From: Mycolicibacterium nivoides
GTDB taxonomy: Bacteria > Actinomycetota > Actinomycetes > Mycobacteriales > Mycobacteriaceae
NCBI RefSeq assembly: GCF_003855255.1
Contig: NZ_CP034072.1
Span: 5,990,889-6,054,888 of the forward strand
Reading direction: 5' to 3'
DNA: 64,000 nucleotides
Positions 49,899 through 59,535 of the stretch are shown here, piece by piece. Every line of letters starts with the position of its first letter. Position 1 is the stretch's first letter. The translations under genes and the position numbers were made by a program. The notes below the pieces were generated by a model. The model searched no databases. It was not told the DNA's origin and worked only from the letters and a program-made list of their open reading frames with translations.

Positions 49899-51083
49899 AT
49901 GACGACGCAGAACCACCGAACCGAGGCACGCGGTCCGCTACTGGGACTGAAAGTGCTCGATGTGGGCCAGCTCGTCGCGGGCCCGATGATCGGCACCTAT
50001 CTGGCGGATTGGGGAGCCGATGTCGTCAAGATCGAACAACCTCGAGTAGGTGACCCGATCCGCAAACTCGGGTCACACTCCGGCGCACCGCTGTGGTGGA
50101 AGATCAACGGCCGCGGAAAACGTTCCATCGCCCTGGACCTGCATGAGCAGAACGACCGCGATGTGCTGTTGACGCTGGTGCGCTCGGCCGACATCTTCAT
50201 CGAGAACTTCACTCCCGGCACCATGGAACGCTGGGGGCTGGACTATCCGACACTGCGTTCGATCAACCGGAGGCTGATCATGCTGCGCGTCAGCGGCTTC
50301 GGCCAGACCGGGCCGAACCGCACGAGTCGGGCGTTCGGGCGGATTGCCCAGTCCTTCAGTGGATTCTCCTCGGTGAACGGGTTTGCCGACCGGCCGCCCG
50401 TCCACCCCGGCATCCCGGTCGGCGACTACTTCGGCGCCCTCACCGGGACTGCCGCCGTGCTGGCAGCTTGTCTGGAACGAGAGCAGTCCGGTGAAGGTCA
50501 AGAGATCGACTTGGCCTTGTACGAGGCGTGCTTCCGCCTCATGGAACTGATGACTGCCACATTCGATCAAGAGGGCAGGGTGATCGGCCGCGAGGGTACC
50601 TCCAACACCTATGTGGCACCGGTCGGTACCTGGAAGACCGCTGATGGAAAGTGGTTCTCCCTGACCGCCAGCACACAGCCGGTGGCGGAGAGATTGCTGC
50701 AGACCGTCGGTGGCGCGGAGTTGGCCGCCGACGACCGGTTCACATCGAACTCGCTGCGGGTCGCCAACCGGGAAGAGCTCGACGCGATCCTGGCTTCCTG
50801 GGTGAACAGTCACACCACCGCAGAACTGATCGGCATCTGCGATGACAGCGATGTCGCCTACTGTGTCGAGTACGACGCCGCCGATATTTTCTCCGATGCC
50901 CATTATCAGGCGCGGGGCGCCATCGAAACGGTGCAGGACCCGGTGTACGGCCCGATGCGGATGCCCGCGGTGGTTCCCCGGTTCAGCCGAACCCCTGGGT
51001 CCATCCGGTGGACCGGCGAAGAACTCGACGCCAGCCGCGATGAGGTGCTCAGCGATCCGTGCTGGAAGAACGGAACACCCTGA
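49899..51083 (+). CDS. CaiB/BaiF family (type III) CoA-transferase
   Basis: This 394-residue protein has the type III landmarks GLKVLDVGQLVAGPMIGTYLADWGADVVKIEQP, then GKRSIALDL, RSADIFIENFTPGTMERWGLDY and VPVGDY-like IPVGDYFGALTG. Members move CoA from a donor thioester to a carboxylate without ATP. This could activate the substrate of the 48-58 kb acyl-CoA enzymes. The ATG at 49899 follows GAAAGAG; an earlier in-frame start at 49848 adds no domain. It is alone on the plus strand and ends at a strong hairpin. Confidence 0.9.
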   Translation: MTTQNHRTEARGPLLGLKVLDVGQLVAGPMIGTYLADWGADVVKIEQPRVGDPIRKLGSHSGAPLWWKINGRGKRSIALDLHEQNDRDVLLTLVRSADIFIENFTPGTMERWGLDYPTLRSINRRLIMLRVSGFGQTGPNRTSRAFGRIAQSFSGFSSVNGFADRPPVHPGIPVGDYFGALTGTAAVLAACLEREQSGEGQEIDLALYEACFRLMELMTATFDQEGRVIGREGTSNTYVAPVGTWKTADGKWFSLTASTQPVAERLLQTVGGAELAADDRFTSNSLRVANREELDAILASWVNSHTTAELIGICDDSDVAYCVEYDAADIFSDAHYQARGAIETVQDPVYGPMRMPAVVPRFSRTPGSIRWTGEELDASRDEVLSDPCWKNGTP

Positions 51084-51109
51084 TCAAATGTCGCCGCCAG
51101 CCATGCAGA

Positions 51110-51142
51110 GCAGGGCCGAACACCAATGGTGTTCGGCCCTGC
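51110..51142. terminator. Perfect 15-bp hairpin after the CoA-transferase gene
   Basis: 51110-51124 pairs with 51128-51142 around a 3-base loop, between convergent genes. Confidence 0.9.
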
Positions 51143-51169
51143 CGGGTAGTCAGCCGCGAGCGGGTCAGT

Positions 51170-51952
51170 TCATCGGCCGGTGAAACTACCCGTCCGCCGC
51201 TGTGTCATCGCCGAAAGGGCCTCGCCGACATCATCGGTCGTAGCCAGCACGGCGACATGCGAAGACACCATGTCCAACGCCGGACGCAGCTCCAGACTTG
51301 CCGACTGTCTGGTGACCCGTCGGATCATCCGCACGCTCGCCGGCGGATTGGCAGCGATCGACCGAGCCAGCGTCATGGTCGCGTCGGACAATTCGTGCGG
51401 TTGCACCACGCGGTTCACCAGTCCGATCCGCAGCGCCTCGGCGGCATCCACGGGTTCGCCGGTGAGTAGCAGCTCCAGCGCATTGGCCAGACCGACCAGC
51501 CGTGGCAGGAAGTACGCGCCCCCGCCACCGGGTGCCAGCCCGAGCTTGACGTATCCCTCAGAGACCTTTGCGGTACTTGACATCACCCGTAGGTCACACA
51601 TGAGCGCCATGTCCAGGCCGGCACCGACGGCCACCCCGTTGATCGCGGCGATGATCGGCTTGCCGAGATCCTCGACCGCCAGGGCAATTCGCTGAATCCC
51701 GGCGTGTAGGTCTGTCTTTCGTTCGAGGGGGGTCAGCGGGTCGGTGAGCCAAGCAAGGTCGATTCCGGCACAGAAGGCTCGGTCACCGGCTCCGGTCAAC
51801 ACGACCACGCGCACTTCGTCATCAGTTCGACAATGCCGAAGTATCTCCTCCCAGTCTCGGATCATACTCATGGTGAATGCATTTCGCGCCTCTGGTCGAT
51901 TGATGACGAGGGTGCCGACACCGTCGGCGACTGCAAATTCGAGGTGGTCCAT
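51170..51952 (-). CDS. Enoyl-CoA hydratase/isomerase-family protein
   Basis: This 260-residue crotonase has LTGAGDRAFCAGIDLAWL and INGVAVGAGLDMALMCDL oxyanion segments, then EGYVKLGLAPGGGGAYFLPRLVG. It is 42 bases after the degenerate acyl-CoA dehydrogenase gene on the same strand and is the last gene of the operon from 58643. It would hydrate the enoyl-CoA produced by the dehydrogenase pairs. Confidence 0.88.
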   Translation of the reverse strand: MDHLEFAVADGVGTLVINRPEARNAFTMSMIRDWEEILRHCRTDDEVRVVVLTGAGDRAFCAGIDLAWLTDPLTPLERKTDLHAGIQRIALAVEDLGKPIIAAINGVAVGAGLDMALMCDLRVMSSTAKVSEGYVKLGLAPGGGGAYFLPRLVGLANALELLLTGEPVDAAEALRIGLVNRVVQPHELSDATMTLARSIAANPPASVRMIRRVTRQSASLELRPALDMVSSHVAVLATTDDVGEALSAMTQRRTGSFTGR

Positions 51953-51994
51953 CTGATTTCCTACCTTTCATCCAACCGGTTGTCTCACCAGTGC

Positions 51995-53104
51995 TCAGCG
52001 CCAGTTCGCGCCGGTGACACAGGCCCAGGCATCGGCGGCACCCAGAACAGTCCGACCGACGTGCCGGGCGTGGTGGCTCACGGTGCCGAACTCGTCGACC
52101 CAGCTCCTCGCGCGCAACGTCGAGGGCCACAGCGAATGCTCGATGCTGGTTCCGATCGCGCCGTGCAGCTGATGCGCGGACCCGGTCACTGCACCGACCA
52201 CCGGGCCCAGGACCGCTCTGGCCACCGATACCGCGTACTCGGTACGGTTATCCCCGAATCCGAAGTCGGTGGCGGCGGCCACTGCCAATGTCACTGCGGC
52301 GCGGGCACGTTCAATATCACCTGCCATGACAGCCAGCGTGTGCTGGACGCTCTGCAGCTTGCTCAACGGCCGGCCGAACTGCACCCGCTCGCGACAGTGC
52401 CGCACCGAGGAGTCTGCCGCGGCATCGAGCGCGCCGATCAGCTGGACGGACCGGGCCCACGCGCCACGGCATTCGTATTCAGCGACGACGGACGCATCAA
52501 CTGGACGCAACATCTGGTTGGCGATGGCGAAGGCGATCTCGTCGCGCGGTTCACCGGCCAGATTCATACCATCGGTGACCACCGCGTCGGCGGGATCGGC
52601 CAGCCCGACGTGCAAGGCCGCGTCGTCGGCGCCAGGCTCGCGCACCTCGACCAACACCACACGGGCGGCCGAACGCGCCCATGGGACCGCACTCGCCACG
52701 CCGGTGACCAACCCCCCCAGCGCCGTCCCCACGGCCCGGCCCGCGGTCAACGGTCTGCCGGTCGGGACGTCGATATCGGCGCATTGCATCAGCCAAGCCG
52801 CCAGCAGGTCAGTCTCGGCAACCGGAACCGCGGCGCTGCTGCGCGCCAACCAGTACAGCACCACCGCGAGTTCGGCGGGTCCCGCCTCGTTGTCCGCATC
52901 GCTGGTCAACCGGTCAAGGCCGCTGGCGACCAACGTATCCCAGAGCTGCTGATCGAAGGTGTCCGGCCGCCGGCGGCACCCGACACGGGCATCGAAGGAG
53001 CGTCTACCGAGATCGCCGGCCAGTTCGGCAAGTGCATCGAACTCACCGGTCCCGGACGTGGCGTCGAAGACACCATTGGCCAACACAGAGTCGAAGTTCG
53101 TCAT
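51995..53104 (-). CDS. Acyl-CoA dehydrogenase-like subunit, degenerate partner (pair A)
   Basis: This 369-residue ACAD-fold protein keeps the helical C-terminal part (RERVQFGRPLSKLQSVQH, QLHGAIGTSIEHSL) but lacks the usual EPxxGSD flavin/substrate motif. It also lacks the terminal GGTxEI motif, ending in RSWVDEFGT instead. Such partners form alpha2beta2 complexes with a canonical FadE in mycobacterial steroid degradation, sharing FAD across the interface. The ATG overlaps the canonical partner's stop by four bases. Confidence 0.82.
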   Translation of the reverse strand: MTNFDSVLANGVFDATSGTGEFDALAELAGDLGRRSFDARVGCRRRPDTFDQQLWDTLVASGLDRLTSDADNEAGPAELAVVLYWLARSSAAVPVAETDLLAAWLMQCADIDVPTGRPLTAGRAVGTALGGLVTGVASAVPWARSAARVVLVEVREPGADDAALHVGLADPADAVVTDGMNLAGEPRDEIAFAIANQMLRPVDASVVAEYECRGAWARSVQLIGALDAAADSSVRHCRERVQFGRPLSKLQSVQHTLAVMAGDIERARAAVTLAVAAATDFGFGDNRTEYAVSVARAVLGPVVGAVTGSAHQLHGAIGTSIEHSLWPSTLRARSWVDEFGTVSHHARHVGRTVLGAADAWACVTGANWR

Positions 53105-54276
53105 CGCAATCCCATTCCCCGCGCTACGACACCGCGCAGCACCTCGTTGGTTCCGCCCCGCAGTGTGAACAGCGGCCGATGCAGCCACGCGGTGTTCAGC
53201 ATTGCCTGCAGGCCCGGGTCGGTCGGCAAGCGATCCAGCAGATCGACGACGATATCGATCGACTCCTGCTCGAATCGAGTTCCCAGATCCTTCACCAACG
53301 CAGCCTGATTGGCAGCCGACTGCCCGGCCACCAATGCTCTGGCCACCGCCACCGACAATTGGCGCAACGACGTCAAGCGAGCGATCAGGTGGCCGACATC
53401 GGCCAACAGCGCATCATCGTGTTCGACTTGTGCGGCCAGCCGAGCCAGCGCGCCCGAGATCAGCGGCATCGTCGTCAGAATGCGTTCGGGCCCACTGCGC
53501 TCGAAGGACAACTCGGATGTGACCTGGTGCCATCCGTTGCCGATCTCGCCGAGTACATCGGCCTCGGCGATCTCCACATCGTCGAGCAGTACCTCGTTGA
53601 AGTGATGCTCGCCGGACATCAACTCGATGGAACTGATGGTCACGCCGGGCGTGTCGCACGACACCAGGAACTGGCTCAAGCCGGCATGCCGGTTTTCAGG
53701 ATCGAGCGCACCGGTGCGGGCGAGGACCACGATCTGGTGCGAGTGGTGGGCTCCGCTGGTCCACACCTTGGTGCCCGACAGCTTCCATCCGCCCTCCGTT
53801 CTGGTCGCACGGGTGGAGACCGCAGCCAGATCCGAGCCGGCACCGTGCTCACTCATACCGATCGCCGAGTAGAAACGGCCCGCAGCGATACGCGGCAGGA
53901 TGCGGCGACGCTGTTCCTCCGTGCCGTAAGTGAGCAGTGCGGGTGCGACCTGCCGATCGGCGATCCAGTGCGCGGCCACCGGCGCGCCATGGGCCAGCAG
54001 TTCCTCGGTGACCACGTAGCGGTGCAGATGGCCCAGTCCCATCCCGCCGTACTCACGTGGTGTGGTGATACCCAGGAAGCCCGCGCCACCGAGGCGTTCG
54101 CTGAAACCTTCGTCCCAGCAGGACAACCATGAGTCGACCTGGGGGACCCAGCCGTGCGCATCGCGATCGGCGCGCAGAAACTCCCGGATTCCCTTTCTTA
54201 TCGCCGCCAATTCGGCACTGTTGGCGGACAGGTCGGCGAAGAATCCGCTCACCGAGCGGATGGCGTCGGTGCTCAC
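53101..54276 (-). CDS. Acyl-CoA dehydrogenase, canonical subunit (pair A)
   Basis: This 391-residue FadE-type flavoprotein has AIGMSEHGAGSDLAAVST, the FERSGPERIL helix and the C-terminal RGGTNEVLRGVVARGMG. The start is GTG 54276 (VSTDAIRSV), overlapping the SDR stop by four bases; the frame open to 54510 lies within the SDR gene. The catalytic base is not in the classical YEGT position (RGGT), as in heteromeric FadEs. It should work with the overlapping downstream subunit. Confidence 0.87.
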   Translation of the reverse strand: MSTDAIRSVSGFFADLSANSAELAAIRKGIREFLRADRDAHGWVPQVDSWLSCWDEGFSERLGGAGFLGITTPREYGGMGLGHLHRYVVTEELLAHGAPVAAHWIADRQVAPALLTYGTEEQRRRILPRIAAGRFYSAIGMSEHGAGSDLAAVSTRATRTEGGWKLSGTKVWTSGAHHSHQIVVLARTGALDPENRHAGLSQFLVSCDTPGVTISSIELMSGEHHFNEVLLDDVEIAEADVLGEIGNGWHQVTSELSFERSGPERILTTMPLISGALARLAAQVEHDDALLADVGHLIARLTSLRQLSVAVARALVAGQSAANQAALVKDLGTRFEQESIDIVVDLLDRLPTDPGLQAMLNTAWLHRPLFTLRGGTNEVLRGVVARGMGLR

Positions 54277-55181
54277 GGCCGCACCGGCAGCGGGCCGGCG
54301 AGCCCGCGCGGCGCGGTACCCCACAACCAGCGCGCCGCCTGGTGCAGTTCGTCGAATTCCAGGCGCTCGCCGTTGCGCGCTACATAGTGGTGTGGTGCCT
54401 CGGTGGATCCGACGATGCGGATCAGTCTGCGACCGTCGATGCGCAGTATCTGGCCGGTCAGCCACGACGCCTGCGGCGATTGCAACCAAGCCACCACGGC
54501 CGAGATGCATGCCGGATCGAGTTCCGGATCCGCGGCCCGCTCCTCACCGAAGAACGATGCGCTCATCCGGGTGACTGCCAGCGGGGAGATTGCATTGACC
54601 GCGACCCCGTAACGCTGCATCTCCATCGCAGTGACCAAGGTGAGCGCGCCGATACCCGCCTTGGCCGCGCTGTAGGCGGCCTGGCCGGGGTTACCCCACA
54701 GCCCGGCACCCGAGACGGTGTTGACGATGTGGGCGTCCACTGAGTGTCCGCTCCTGGCCATCGAGCGCCAGTAGTCACAGGCGTGTTTGGTCACCGCGAA
54801 AGTGCCCTTCAGGTGGACATCGACCACCGCGTCCCAGGCCTGTTCCGTTGCGCTGGTGATCACCTCATCGCGCAGAATCCCCGCGTTGTTCACCACGCCG
54901 GTGAGCGTTCCAAACGTCGATACCGCCCGGGCGACCATATCCCGGGCATCGTCCCAATCGGTGACCGACCCGGTGTGCGCCAACGCGGTTCCTCCGGCAC
55001 TGGTGATCTCAGCGACCACGGCTTCGGCGGGGCCAACGCCTCCACCGCTGCCATCACGATCCACCCCGGGATCGTTGACCACGACCGCGGCGCCACGCGC
55101 CGCGAGCTCCAGGCAGTGGGCGCGTCCGATACCGCGACCTCCTCCGGTGACCAGAACCACGTGACCGTCCAGTGCTGACAT
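54273..55181 (-). CDS. SDR-family 3-hydroxyacyl-CoA dehydrogenase-like protein
   Basis: This 302-residue SDR has TGGGRGIGRAHCLELA, the insertion with VVNDPGVDRDGSG characteristic of the multifunctional-enzyme-type (HSD17B4-like) hydroxyacyl dehydrogenases, then VNNAG and YSAAKAG. GAGAAGGGA precedes the ATG at 55181. It would oxidise the 3-hydroxyacyl-CoA formed by the crotonase. It is coupled to the pair A dehydrogenase by a four-base overlap. Confidence 0.87.
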   Translation of the reverse strand: MSALDGHVVLVTGGGRGIGRAHCLELAARGAAVVVNDPGVDRDGSGGGVGPAEAVVAEITSAGGTALAHTGSVTDWDDARDMVARAVSTFGTLTGVVNNAGILRDEVITSATEQAWDAVVDVHLKGTFAVTKHACDYWRSMARSGHSVDAHIVNTVSGAGLWGNPGQAAYSAAKAGIGALTLVTAMEMQRYGVAVNAISPLAVTRMSASFFGEERAADPELDPACISAVVAWLQSPQASWLTGQILRIDGRRLIRIVGSTEAPHHYVARNGERLEFDELHQAARWLWGTAPRGLAGPLPVRP

Positions 55182-55198
55182 ACCCGATCCCTTCTCGA

Positions 55199-56377
55199 TC
55201 AGACGCCGAACAACTCGGCTATCCTTCTGCGCCGCAACGGCCAATCTGCATCGCGCAGGTCTGCGTGACCGCTTTCGGTCACGATGAGGTCCACATCACC
55301 GGCCGGTGTGGAGACCGGCCGGCTGAGCTGCTGTACCAACGGGCTGCGACCATTCACCATCGAGGGGGTGGCAATGATTGACAGTCCTCGCGGGTGCATT
55401 CGGGCGGCGGCGCAAAAGTCCGGATGCCCGCCGATCCCGCCGATAACCTTGTCGCCCTGCCCCTCGACGTTGACCTGTCCCACGTGGTCAATCTCGACGG
55501 CCGTGTTGACGGCCACGAACGGAATGCCCCGCGAAAGCCGCGTCAGATCGTGGGTGTACTGCACCCCGCGCAGAATCGGTCGCCCCTCTGCCCAGTCGTA
55601 AAGCTGCTCGGTTCCGGTCAGATAGGTCGCCGACGGGGTGCCACGAAGCAGTCCGTGGCGGTCCAACTCGACCACCGCATCGGTCACCAGGCCAGTGTCC
55701 ACATGCAGCGGCACCTTCGCGCGCCGCAACAGCGCGGTACCCAGTTGCCCAGGGCCGTACTGGATCCGGGCATCGGCCGGAATGAACCGCAGCACCGCGT
55801 CGGCGAGCGCCTCGTGAACCGGATCGGGTTCACGGTGGTGACGCACCGGCCCGGCGCAGCTGCGGCCGATGATTTCGACCTGGTCCGGATTCAGTGGTGG
55901 CTCGGCCGAGGCCATCGTGGTGGCCTCGTCTATCACCGCCAACACCGACACCCCGTCGTCGACCAATGCGCGCTGGTAGGACACCTCACTGCCGAAGTGC
56001 AGTGCACCCGCACGTTCGACGAGCCGGGTGACCAGCAGCTGCGGCCGAAGCCGATCGGCTAGCAACGCGGGCCACGCCGAGAACCTGGCTGGAACGAATC
56101 GTGTTGTCTCACTGCGCATCAGCGGCCGAGCTCCAGCACCGGGCATCAACACGATCAGCTCCGCGAAGGCCGACGCATCCAGCCCGACCGCAGGTTCGGG
56201 CAGCCAGCCGACCACCAGTCGGATCCCCCCGATCTCGGCTGCCGCACTGCACAGTTCCGCGCACACCGAGGTGCCGTCGGGGAGTCGTCCCGCTACCCCC
56301 ACCCCATCGCCGAGGGCCACCGTCATCCCCGGACGCAGCCGCGCCCGGAACACGTCGGCGAGAGCCAGCATGGTCAA
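55199..56377 (-). CDS. Acetyl-CoA hydrolase/CoA-transferase-family protein
   Basis: This 392-residue protein has an N-terminal half with the RLRPGMTVALGDGVG opening and a C-terminal domain. That domain carries AVNTAVEIDHVGQVNVE and GGHPDFCAAARMH, the wording of AcH/CoT transferases, whose catalytic glutamate is in this part. It may move CoA from a pathway intermediate to another acid or hydrolyse a CoA ester. The stop of the upstream dehydrogenase overlaps its start by four bases. Confidence 0.8.
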   Translation of the reverse strand: MTMLALADVFRARLRPGMTVALGDGVGVAGRLPDGTSVCAELCSAAAEIGGIRLVVGWLPEPAVGLDASAFAELIVLMPGAGARPLMRSETTRFVPARFSAWPALLADRLRPQLLVTRLVERAGALHFGSEVSYQRALVDDGVSVLAVIDEATTMASAEPPLNPDQVEIIGRSCAGPVRHHREPDPVHEALADAVLRFIPADARIQYGPGQLGTALLRRAKVPLHVDTGLVTDAVVELDRHGLLRGTPSATYLTGTEQLYDWAEGRPILRGVQYTHDLTRLSRGIPFVAVNTAVEIDHVGQVNVEGQGDKVIGGIGGHPDFCAAARMHPRGLSIIATPSMVNGRSPLVQQLSRPVSTPAGDVDLIVTESGHADLRDADWPLRRRRIAELFGV

Positions 56378-57516
56378 TGCGGTTCCCGGGGCAGCTTCAG
56401 AACCCGCTCGGCAAGGATGTTGCGCTGAATCTCGCTGGTGCCGCCGAGAATCGTCTGGGCCCGCCCTACGAGCATATGCCGCACCAGTTCGTCGAGCTCG
56501 GGATCGATACAGGCATCGACGCCCAGTACATCGGTAGCTAGGTCGGACAGGTCGCGATCGGTCTCAGAGGCAACAAGTTTCAGAACCGAAAACTCCGCCG
56601 AGGTAACGTCGCCTCCGGCCACGGCGCGCTGCCAGGTGTACCGCAACAGCCAGGTTCTGGCCCACAGTCGCGTCATCGACCGAGCCAACACCGGGTCCAG
56701 GTCACCACGGCTGCGCGCGGCCGCAATCAGGCCGTCAAGGCGGCGGAACATCGCTACGGCATGGGTGCCCAGGGTCAGCCGCTCCCGACCGAGCATCGCC
56801 AGTGCCAACTCCCAGCCTTGGCCCGGGCGGCCAACCAGGGCCTGCGCCTGAAGTTCGACACCGTCGAGGAAGACCTCGTTGAACTTCGACTCCCCGTCGA
56901 TCTGACGCAGCGGACGCACCGTGATACCCGGGGACCGCATCGCGACGATGAACATCGACAATCCTCGATGCTTGTCGGATCCAGTCCTGGCCAACAGGAT
57001 TCCGAAATCAGCATCCGCGGCACCGGAGCTCCACACCTTTTGTCCGTCGACCCGCCAGCCCGTCTCGGTGGGTTCGGCGCGGGTACGCAGGGAGGCCAGA
57101 TCCGAGCCCGCCTCCGGCTCGGAGAACAGTTGGCACCAGATGTGCTCGCCGGTACGGATGGGTTCGAGGTGTCGCGTCTTCTGTTCGTCGGTGCCGTAAC
57201 GGATAAGCACCGGGCCGACCAGGTCGGGCCCGAAGATGCTGAACTGTCGAGGAACTCCGGCATACGCGCATTCCTCGGCGAACATCGCCTGGAACGCCAC
57301 GGATGCGTCCCGTCCGCCGTACTCGACCGGCCAGTGCAGGCAGGTGAAGCCGTGTTCGGCCAGAAAGGCATGCCATTCCGATCCCGGCCCGACATCCGCC
57401 CCCGTCGGGGTGGGACCATAATTGCGCAGTGCCGCCGGTTTGGGCGCGTCGGCCAGGAAGGCCCGCAGTTCGGCACGAGTGACCGTCGGGGAGGCGGTGT
57501 CGGGGTCGCCGGTCAC
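56374..57516 (-). CDS. Acyl-CoA dehydrogenase, canonical subunit (pair B)
   Basis: This 380-residue FadE has LFSEPEAGSDLASLRTRAEPTE, the MLGRERLTLGTHAV helix and the C-terminal ILGGTSEIQRNILAERVL. It overlaps the partner gene upstream by four bases and the transferase gene downstream by four bases, so all are translationally coupled. Together with the degenerate subunit it resembles the FadE26/27- or FadE28/29-type heteromers of steroid side-chain beta-oxidation; the substrate is not known. Confidence 0.88.
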   Translation of the reverse strand: MTGDPDTASPTVTRAELRAFLADAPKPAALRNYGPTPTGADVGPGSEWHAFLAEHGFTCLHWPVEYGGRDASVAFQAMFAEECAYAGVPRQFSIFGPDLVGPVLIRYGTDEQKTRHLEPIRTGEHIWCQLFSEPEAGSDLASLRTRAEPTETGWRVDGQKVWSSGAADADFGILLARTGSDKHRGLSMFIVAMRSPGITVRPLRQIDGESKFNEVFLDGVELQAQALVGRPGQGWELALAMLGRERLTLGTHAVAMFRRLDGLIAAARSRGDLDPVLARSMTRLWARTWLLRYTWQRAVAGGDVTSAEFSVLKLVASETDRDLSDLATDVLGVDACIDPELDELVRHMLVGRAQTILGGTSEIQRNILAERVLKLPREPH

Positions 57517-58643
57517 GATGCCATACCGATCATCGCGGCTGACTGTGTAAGCACCGTCCAGTGCGCCGTCGGCAATCCGAACAGCACCTCGTCGGTGCGG
57601 GCCCGTTTGACGTACAACCCGGCGGCATGCTCCCAGGTGAAACCGATACCACCGTGAATCTGCAGGTTCGCATGTGCGGCATCACGCAGCGTTTCCGAGC
57701 ACACCGCCTTGGCCATGCTGACCAGCCACGACGCGTCTGGGTCGGCTGCGTCGATGGCCTCCACCGCCGCCAGCGACGCCGACCGGGCCATCTCCAATTC
57801 CACCAGCATGTCCGCGCAGCGGTGTTTGATGACCTGGAACGATCCGATCGGGCGGTCGAATTGCCTACGCACCCGGGCGTATTCGACCGCCATCTCCAGG
57901 ACCCGCTCGGCGGCGCCTACCTGCTCGGCAGTGAGCACGGCGATGGTATACCGCAGGCTGTCTTCGACGATATCCTCGACCGGTCGATGTGCAGCGAGAT
58001 GGCGGGCCGCCGCAGCGTCCAGGTCGACAGTAGCCATCGGCCGGGTCGCATCCAGCACCGGTTGCGCGGCGACCGAGACCCCCGGCTGATCGCGGTCGAC
58101 AAGATAGAGCTGTTGCTGGCCTTCGCACTCCGCGAGAACGACGATGTCCTGTGCACTCGCGGCGCCGAGAACATGGCTAATCGATCCCGAAAGACGCCAC
58201 CTTCCACCATGGTTGGCCGCTACCGGCAATTCGTCCTCGCGGACGCGGCCGCACCTGACAGGCACCCCAGCTGCCGCGGTGCGCATGCCGGAGCCCATGT
58301 CGTCCAACACATCGGCGGCACCACCGGTTGCGGTGAGCAGTCTCGTGGCCAGGACCGCCGACGAAAGGAACGGCACTGGGGCGAGCGTGCGACCCATCTC
58401 GTGACCGATTACGGCGTGAGCTACAGCCGGACGGTGATCATCCTGGTCACTTTCCGGGATACCTATGGCAGCGACACCGACCTGAGCACACAGGGCTTGC
58501 CAGAGCGCGCGGTCGAAGCCACGGTCGGCCATCGGTGCCTCGTAGGCGACCGCACGCAACCGGTGTTCGGGTAACAGACGCGTGCACGCGGCACGTACCG
58601 AAGAGGCGAGCGTTGCTCGCTCGTCAGCGGAAAGCGTAGTCAT
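57513..58643 (-). CDS. Acyl-CoA dehydrogenase-like subunit, degenerate partner (pair B)
   Basis: This 376-residue ACAD-fold protein has RRQFDRPIGSFQVIKHRCADMLVELE and HGGIGFTWEHAAGLYVKRAR intact. It has no EPxxGSD-type motif and ends in RTDEVLFG rather than GGTxEI. It is the first gene of the long minus-strand operon to 51170. It is paired with the canonical subunit at 56374, paralleling pair A. A small GGGGT/ACCCC dyad lies between it and the IclR gene. Confidence 0.82.
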   Translation of the reverse strand: MTTLSADERATLASSVRAACTRLLPEHRLRAVAYEAPMADRGFDRALWQALCAQVGVAAIGIPESDQDDHRPAVAHAVIGHEMGRTLAPVPFLSSAVLATRLLTATGGAADVLDDMGSGMRTAAAGVPVRCGRVREDELPVAANHGGRWRLSGSISHVLGAASAQDIVVLAECEGQQQLYLVDRDQPGVSVAAQPVLDATRPMATVDLDAAAARHLAAHRPVEDIVEDSLRYTIAVLTAEQVGAAERVLEMAVEYARVRRQFDRPIGSFQVIKHRCADMLVELEMARSASLAAVEAIDAADPDASWLVSMAKAVCSETLRDAAHANLQIHGGIGFTWEHAAGLYVKRARTDEVLFGLPTAHWTVLTQSAAMIGMAS

Positions 58644-58760
58644 CTAAGCTCTTTCACGGCTATGGAGGCCCTCTCAGAGGAAGAACAGCCTCAGTTATAC
58701 CGCCGGGCACCAAGCGATGAAAGGCGAGACAGGGGTGTTGAGGATACCCCCATGTGCACG

Positions 58761-59531
58761 TCAGACGACGCCCAGTGGGCCACTAACTCTGTTGTGCAAC
58801 AACAGGTTTGATATCTTCGAGGCCGCAGGAAGCAGGATGTTCTCCAGCTCGCCCTGAGTACGCACCGAGCGATTCGAGGAGTAGGCAAGCCCCAACGCCG
58901 CAGGCGTGCTCGCAACGGCCAGTTGCGCGGCGATACAGGTGACCCCGTAGCGAAACTCCTGGTCACTGATCGACAGCGCAGGCGACACCAGCTGGCGTTC
59001 AAGCCGTGAGCTGGTCTTGATCGTATGACATGTATATCTGTGCAACGGGTTTTGTGAAAGATATGCCTCTCGCTGGCCACTCTCGGCCTGCGCCAGAATG
59101 CTCTTGCCAACCGCGGTGGCATGGCCAGGAAGGCGGACGCCGGGCCAGCAGTCGATCCTCGGGGCGGCCGGGTGCTCGACCATGCTCCAGACTTCGACCT
59201 CGCCGTGGAGCAAGCCTCCGATCATGACGTGTGATCGCGTCGCGGTCGCCAAGCGTGTCATCGCCTCGCGCACCAGTCGATAGTCTCGCGCACGACCTTC
59301 CAGTTCCGCGACGGTGGCGAATTGCGAACCCAGCACATAGCGACCGTCATGAGTGCGTGCGAGATACTCCTCATGCACCAGCGTCCGCACCAGGCGATAC
59401 ACAGTGCCGATCACGATTCCGGTTGAATCACTGAGAGATCTAGCAGTCAGTGGACCACGCTCAGCGACTACGTCGACGAGTTTCATCCCCCGTTGCAGGC
59501 TTTGGATCAGAGTGGGAGCAGACGTGTCCAC
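58761..59531 (-). CDS. IclR-family regulator, full length
   Basis: This protein of about 256 residues has an N-terminal winged helix (LIQSLQRGMKLVDVVAERGPLTARSLS, then GTVYRLVRTLVHEEYL). A GAF-like effector domain follows, containing GKSILAQAES and GYGVTC-like FRYGVTCIAAQ. The start is uncertain: GTG 59531 or GTG 59546 overlapping the stop of the preceding short IclR gene. It sits between the acyl-CoA operon and the mce operon and is the obvious candidate to control one or both. Confidence 0.83.
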   Translation of the reverse strand: MDTSAPTLIQSLQRGMKLVDVVAERGPLTARSLSDSTGIVIGTVYRLVRTLVHEEYLARTHDGRYVLGSQFATVAELEGRARDYRLVREAMTRLATATRSHVMIGGLLHGEVEVWSMVEHPAAPRIDCWPGVRLPGHATAVGKSILAQAESGQREAYLSQNPLHRYTCHTIKTSSRLERQLVSPALSISDQEFRYGVTCIAAQLAVASTPAALGLAYSSNRSVRTQGELENILLPAASKISNLLLHNRVSGPLGVV

Positions 59532-59535
59532 GGGT

